Assembly (NCBI RefSeq): GCF_016801985.1
Contig: NZ_JAEVLS010000006.1
Span: 62,001-126,000, forward strand
Length of the DNA stretch: 64,000 nt
Direction: 5' to 3'
Source: Steroidobacter gossypii
Lineage (GTDB): Bacteria; Pseudomonadota; Gammaproteobacteria; Steroidobacterales; Steroidobacteraceae
Under the pieces are notes generated by a model. That model was not told the DNA's origin. It saw only the letters and a list, made by a program, of their open reading frames with translations, and ran no database searches. Each line of letters starts with the position of its first letter. Positions within the stretch are counted from its first letter, which is position 1. Positions 61,349 to 64,000 of this stretch are shown here, piece after piece. A program made the position numbers and the translations under genes.

Positions 61349-63382
61349 TCAGGCTTGGGCTTGGGTGAATGAGGCGAAGGTCGTCTGGATGTCGGTGAGG
61401 CTCACCGGCTTGACCAGGTGGGCTTCGAAGCCGGAGTCGGCGGAGCGTTGCTTGTCGGCGGCGAGGCCGTAGCCGGTGATGGCGATCAGGCGGGCCTGGG
61501 GGATCATGGATTTCAGGCGGCGAGCCACTTCGAAGCCGTCCATCTCGGGCAAGCCAATATCCAGCAGCACGAACTGCGGGTCGAACGTCGCAGCCTGCGT
61601 CAGCGCGTCGGCGCTGGAGTAGGCGGTGAGCGTCACGTGCTCTTCGAGCTGCAGTAACAAGGCCAGCGAATCGGCCGCATCCCGGTTGTCGTCGACGATC
61701 AGCACACGAGCGGAGTTTCCGTTCGCGTTCGCGGCTGCCGGTGTAGCGTCGACCATGGCCACTGCCAGCGGCATGCGGAGGGTGAACGTAGAGCCGCGAT
61801 CCACGCCGGGGCTGGTGCCACTGACGCTGCCGCCTTGCATCTCCATGAGCATGCGGCAAACAGCCAGTCCGATCCCCAGGCCACCGAGCGAGCGATCGAG
61901 CGAGCGCTCGCCTTGCACGAAGAGCTCGAACATCCGGGGAATGAGCTCCGCTGGCATGCCGATGCCGGTATCGCTGATCTCGACGACGGCAGCGCCATCT
62001 TCAGCGAATCCCCGCAGCCGAATCTCACCGCCCGGCTCCGTATATTTCGCCGCGTTGGTCAGCAGGTTCGCGATGCATTGAGCGAGCCGCACCTTGTCCG
62101 CATCGACCCAGAGAGGCTCGGCGCACAGCCCCAACGTGAGCCGATGTTGTTTCTCTTGAATCAGTGGCTGCGTGGTTTCGAGCGCCAGGTCGATGCACGA
62201 CTGCATCGTGAGCCGTTCGCGATTGATCTCGATGCGGCCGCGAGTGATGCGAGAAACGTCAAGCAAGTCGTCCAGCAACCGGCCGAGGTGGCGGATCTGC
62301 CGATCCACGATGCCGACCAGCGCCTGCTCTTTCTCTTGGCGCACCAGGCGTGACAAAGCCTGCGCCGCATTGCCGATGGCCGCGGCGGGATTGCGCAATT
62401 CGTGGCTCAGCATGGCCAGGAACTCGTCCTTGCGCTCGCTGGCCTCACGGAAGCGAGCTTCGCTTTCCCGCAGCAGCCGCTCGGCCTTGCGTTGCTCGGT
62501 GATATTGCTGCCCGAGCTGACGACGCAGTCGCTGCCCATGGCGAACAGGGTCACGGAAAAATCCTGATCGCCGTAGATCGTTTCGTAGCGAACCGTCTGG
62601 CGTGTTTCGACCGCCTGCAAGCACCGGCCGTGAAAAGCAGCTATCTGTTCTGGCTGCAGCAGCTGTGAGACACGACGACCCAGTGCTTCCTGTCGCGACA
62701 GCCCGAACAGTCGAAGGGCGTTCGTGTTCGCGTCTCTGAAGCCCCAGTCGCTGATTGCGCCGTTCTCATCGCGCACAGCCTGCAGCACCGTGAACAGCTC
62801 AGTGGGATGCTCGAAGATGGCGTGCAGTTGCTCATCACGCTCGGCAAGCGCGCTGGCGTAGCGCGTTTCTATTTCAGTGCGAGCGCGGGTCAGCGATGTA
62901 TTCAGCGCTTCGAGATGCCGACGGCGCTCGTGCAGTTCCACCAGCACCATCACTTTGGTGCGCAGGATCTCCGGCACGACTGGCACGGAGATGTAGTCGA
63001 TGGCGCCGACCTCGTAACCTTTGAGCTGATCGAGGTTGGAGATATTGATGCCGGTCACAAAGATGATCGGCGTGCGCTCCCAGCGCGGGTGTTCGCGAAT
63101 CATGCGCGCGGTTTCGAAGCCGTCCATGTCCGGCATGTTCACGTCCAGCAGGATCAGCGCGAATTCCTTGATCAGCAGCTGTTTGAGCGCTTCCCGGCCG
63201 GACGATGCACGAACGCATTCGATGTCCAGGCCGGCAAGGATGGCCTCGTACGTGAGCAGTCGCGCCGGCTGGTCGTCGACCAGCAGAACTCCCACGCGCG
63301 GCTTGCCAGGTTCGGTCTGCGCAGCAGGTTCAGCACCGGACGCGGTCGATGTCGCCGGAGCCTTGTCTGTCGCCTGTTTCAT
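61349..63382 (-). CDS. Hybrid sensor histidine kinase (REC-PAS-HisKA-HATPase-REC)
   Basis: 677 residues, soluble. First receiver domain (VGVLLVDDQPARLLTYEAIL, LILLDVNMPDMDGFE), a coiled coil, a PAS domain (LRLFGLSRQEALGRRVSQLL), the histidine kinase core with phospho-His in LAMLSHELRNPAAAIGNA and ATPase motifs (TNAAKYTEPGGEIR, ISDTGIGMPAELIPRMFE, GGLGIGLAVC), and a C-terminal receiver (VLIVDDNRDAADSLALLLQL, FVLLDIGLPEMDGFEVA). No membrane segment. Probably a cytoplasmic signal integrator in a phosphorelay. Convergent with queD. Confidence 0.93.
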   Translation of the reverse strand: MKQATDKAPATSTASGAEPAAQTEPGKPRVGVLLVDDQPARLLTYEAILAGLDIECVRASSGREALKQLLIKEFALILLDVNMPDMDGFETARMIREHPRWERTPIIFVTGINISNLDQLKGYEVGAIDYISVPVVPEILRTKVMVLVELHERRRHLEALNTSLTRARTEIETRYASALAERDEQLHAIFEHPTELFTVLQAVRDENGAISDWGFRDANTNALRLFGLSRQEALGRRVSQLLQPEQIAAFHGRCLQAVETRQTVRYETIYGDQDFSVTLFAMGSDCVVSSGSNITEQRKAERLLRESEARFREASERKDEFLAMLSHELRNPAAAIGNAAQALSRLVRQEKEQALVGIVDRQIRHLGRLLDDLLDVSRITRGRIEINRERLTMQSCIDLALETTQPLIQEKQHRLTLGLCAEPLWVDADKVRLAQCIANLLTNAAKYTEPGGEIRLRGFAEDGAAVVEISDTGIGMPAELIPRMFELFVQGERSLDRSLGGLGIGLAVCRMLMEMQGGSVSGTSPGVDRGSTFTLRMPLAVAMVDATPAAANANGNSARVLIVDDNRDAADSLALLLQLEEHVTLTAYSSADALTQAATFDPQFVLLDIGLPEMDGFEVARRLKSMIPQARLIAITGYGLAADKQRSADSGFEAHLVKPVSLTDIQTTFASFTQAQA

Positions 63383-63522
63383 TGACGCACTTAAAATTCA
63401 CCGACAGCCGAGGGCGGCCGCCAATCTGTTCTTGGGCGTGGGAGGTCTCGGCCTGCCAGACCTGCCGAGCGCATTTGTGGGAATGCGTGTAAAAAGGCGG
63501 AAGTTCCGCCGGCGCCTGAAAA

Positions 63523-64000
63523 CTAGAGCAGATCCCGAGCTCGATACCAGAGCATGGCCAACACCAGGGCCGGCATCCTGAGAAACTGGCCTCCGGGGAA
63601 GTTCCTATGGCTGATCCGGGTGAACAGATCGAAGCGTTCAGCCTGCCCGGCGATGGCTTCAGCGGCCAGGCGGCCCGCGATGCCGGTCAATGCGATGCCA
63701 TGCCCGGAGAAGCCCTGCAGATAGTAAATATGAGGAGCGATACGCCCGAAGTCCGGCGCGCGGTTCATCGTGATGTCAACATAACCTCCCCACGCATACT
63801 CGATCCGCACATCCGCCAGCTGCGGAAACACTTTCAGCATGCGCTTGCGGGTGGCGTTCGACGTGTTGAAGGGATCCAGCCCCGAATAGCTCACGCGCCC
63901 GCCGAACAGCAGGCGGTGGTCCGCCGAGCGTCGAAAGTAATCGAGCACGAAATTGATGTCGGTGACGGCGATGTTCTTGCGCATCAATCGATGCATGCGC
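63523..64000 (-). CDS. puuB: FAD-dependent amine oxidase, PuuB-like (C-terminal part)
   Basis: Runs off the right edge; about 158 residues of the C-terminus are seen. NFVLDYFRRSADHRLLFGGR, YAWGGYVDITMNRAPDFGRI and YYLQGFSGHGIALTGIAGRL, with AAEAIAG, match the end of gamma-glutamylputrescine oxidase (PuuB/OrdL), including the FAD-binding GxSGHGI segment. The FAD-binding GxGxxG and the rest of the protein lie outside. With PuuR and AguB in the same window it points to putrescine metabolism. Confidence 0.88.
   Translation of the reverse strand, partial: RMHRLMRKNIAVTDINFVLDYFRRSADHRLLFGGRVSYSGLDPFNTSNATRKRMLKVFPQLADVRIEYAWGGYVDITMNRAPDFGRIAPHIYYLQGFSGHGIALTGIAGRLAAEAIAGQAERFDLFTRISHRNFPGGQFLRMPALVLAMLWYRARDLL

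Overview
This is a GC-rich chromosomal stretch of a Gram-negative bacterium. The gene content (long TonB-dependent receptor, TorF-type outer-membrane protein, OmpA-like protein, GGDEF/EAL protein, RlmKL as a single fused methyltransferase, AguB/PuuR/PuuB-type putrescine genes, GH9 cellulase) points to an aerobic, heterotrophic gammaproteobacterium of the Xanthomonadales/Nevskiales/Steroidobacter type. That placement is inference from gene content, since no rRNA is present. The only RNA gene recognised is a tRNA-Met (CAU) at 49918-49994 on the minus strand. No CRISPR array or intact insertion sequence was seen.

Layout. 1-9600: a GH9 endoglucanase cut by the window edge, a second methionine aminopeptidase, a YtrA-type GntR regulator with a membrane protein, an aldo/keto reductase with an Atu4866-like small protein, an endonuclease/exonuclease/phosphatase-fold membrane protein, an ATP-grasp protein, two GNAT acetyltransferases, a Nudix hydrolase and a DUF2243-like membrane protein. 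9800-16550: an MHS-type carboxylate transporter coupled to a penicillin/AHL-acylase-type Ntn hydrolase, an M28 peptidase and a secreted beta-propeller protein. 16700-18830: an accessory patch with a papain-like cysteine peptidase, small unknown proteins, a Rap1a-like secreted protein and an AraC remnant.

18850-27530 is the most coherent system. It holds a PhnZ-like HD-domain oxygenase, a DUF5690-like MFS transporter, a PhnY-like 2-oxoglutarate dioxygenase translationally coupled to a GntR/UTRA repressor, a TonB-dependent receptor and a secreted LamG/FN3/metallophosphoesterase protein. Three closely similar 12-bp operator-like sites (TGGTCTANNCCA) lie in its two divergent promoter regions. I read this as a regulon for capture and oxidative C-P cleavage of an organophosphonate, using an outer-membrane receptor and an MFS carrier instead of the usual ABC importer.

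27660-37410: NAD(P)-binding and membrane proteins, then a two-kinase operon facing a porin, a half-size PstS-like binding protein and a chemoreceptor. 37620-49550: Gfo/Idh/MocA oxidoreductase, AraC and LysR regulators, L,D-transpeptidase, a frameshifted DHFR-like pseudogene, then an AraC-led operon of two SDRs, a di-haem cytochrome c and a two-subunit molybdenum hydroxylase (IorAB type). An integrase remnant next to tRNA-Met at 49610-49994 marks an old island junction. 50250-64000: mostly core-like genes (SDR, OmpA-like, cupin, TorF, GGDEF/EAL, PuuR, AguB, RlmKL, a Cys-rich small protein, QueD, a hybrid histidine kinase, and a PuuB-like oxidase cut by the window edge).
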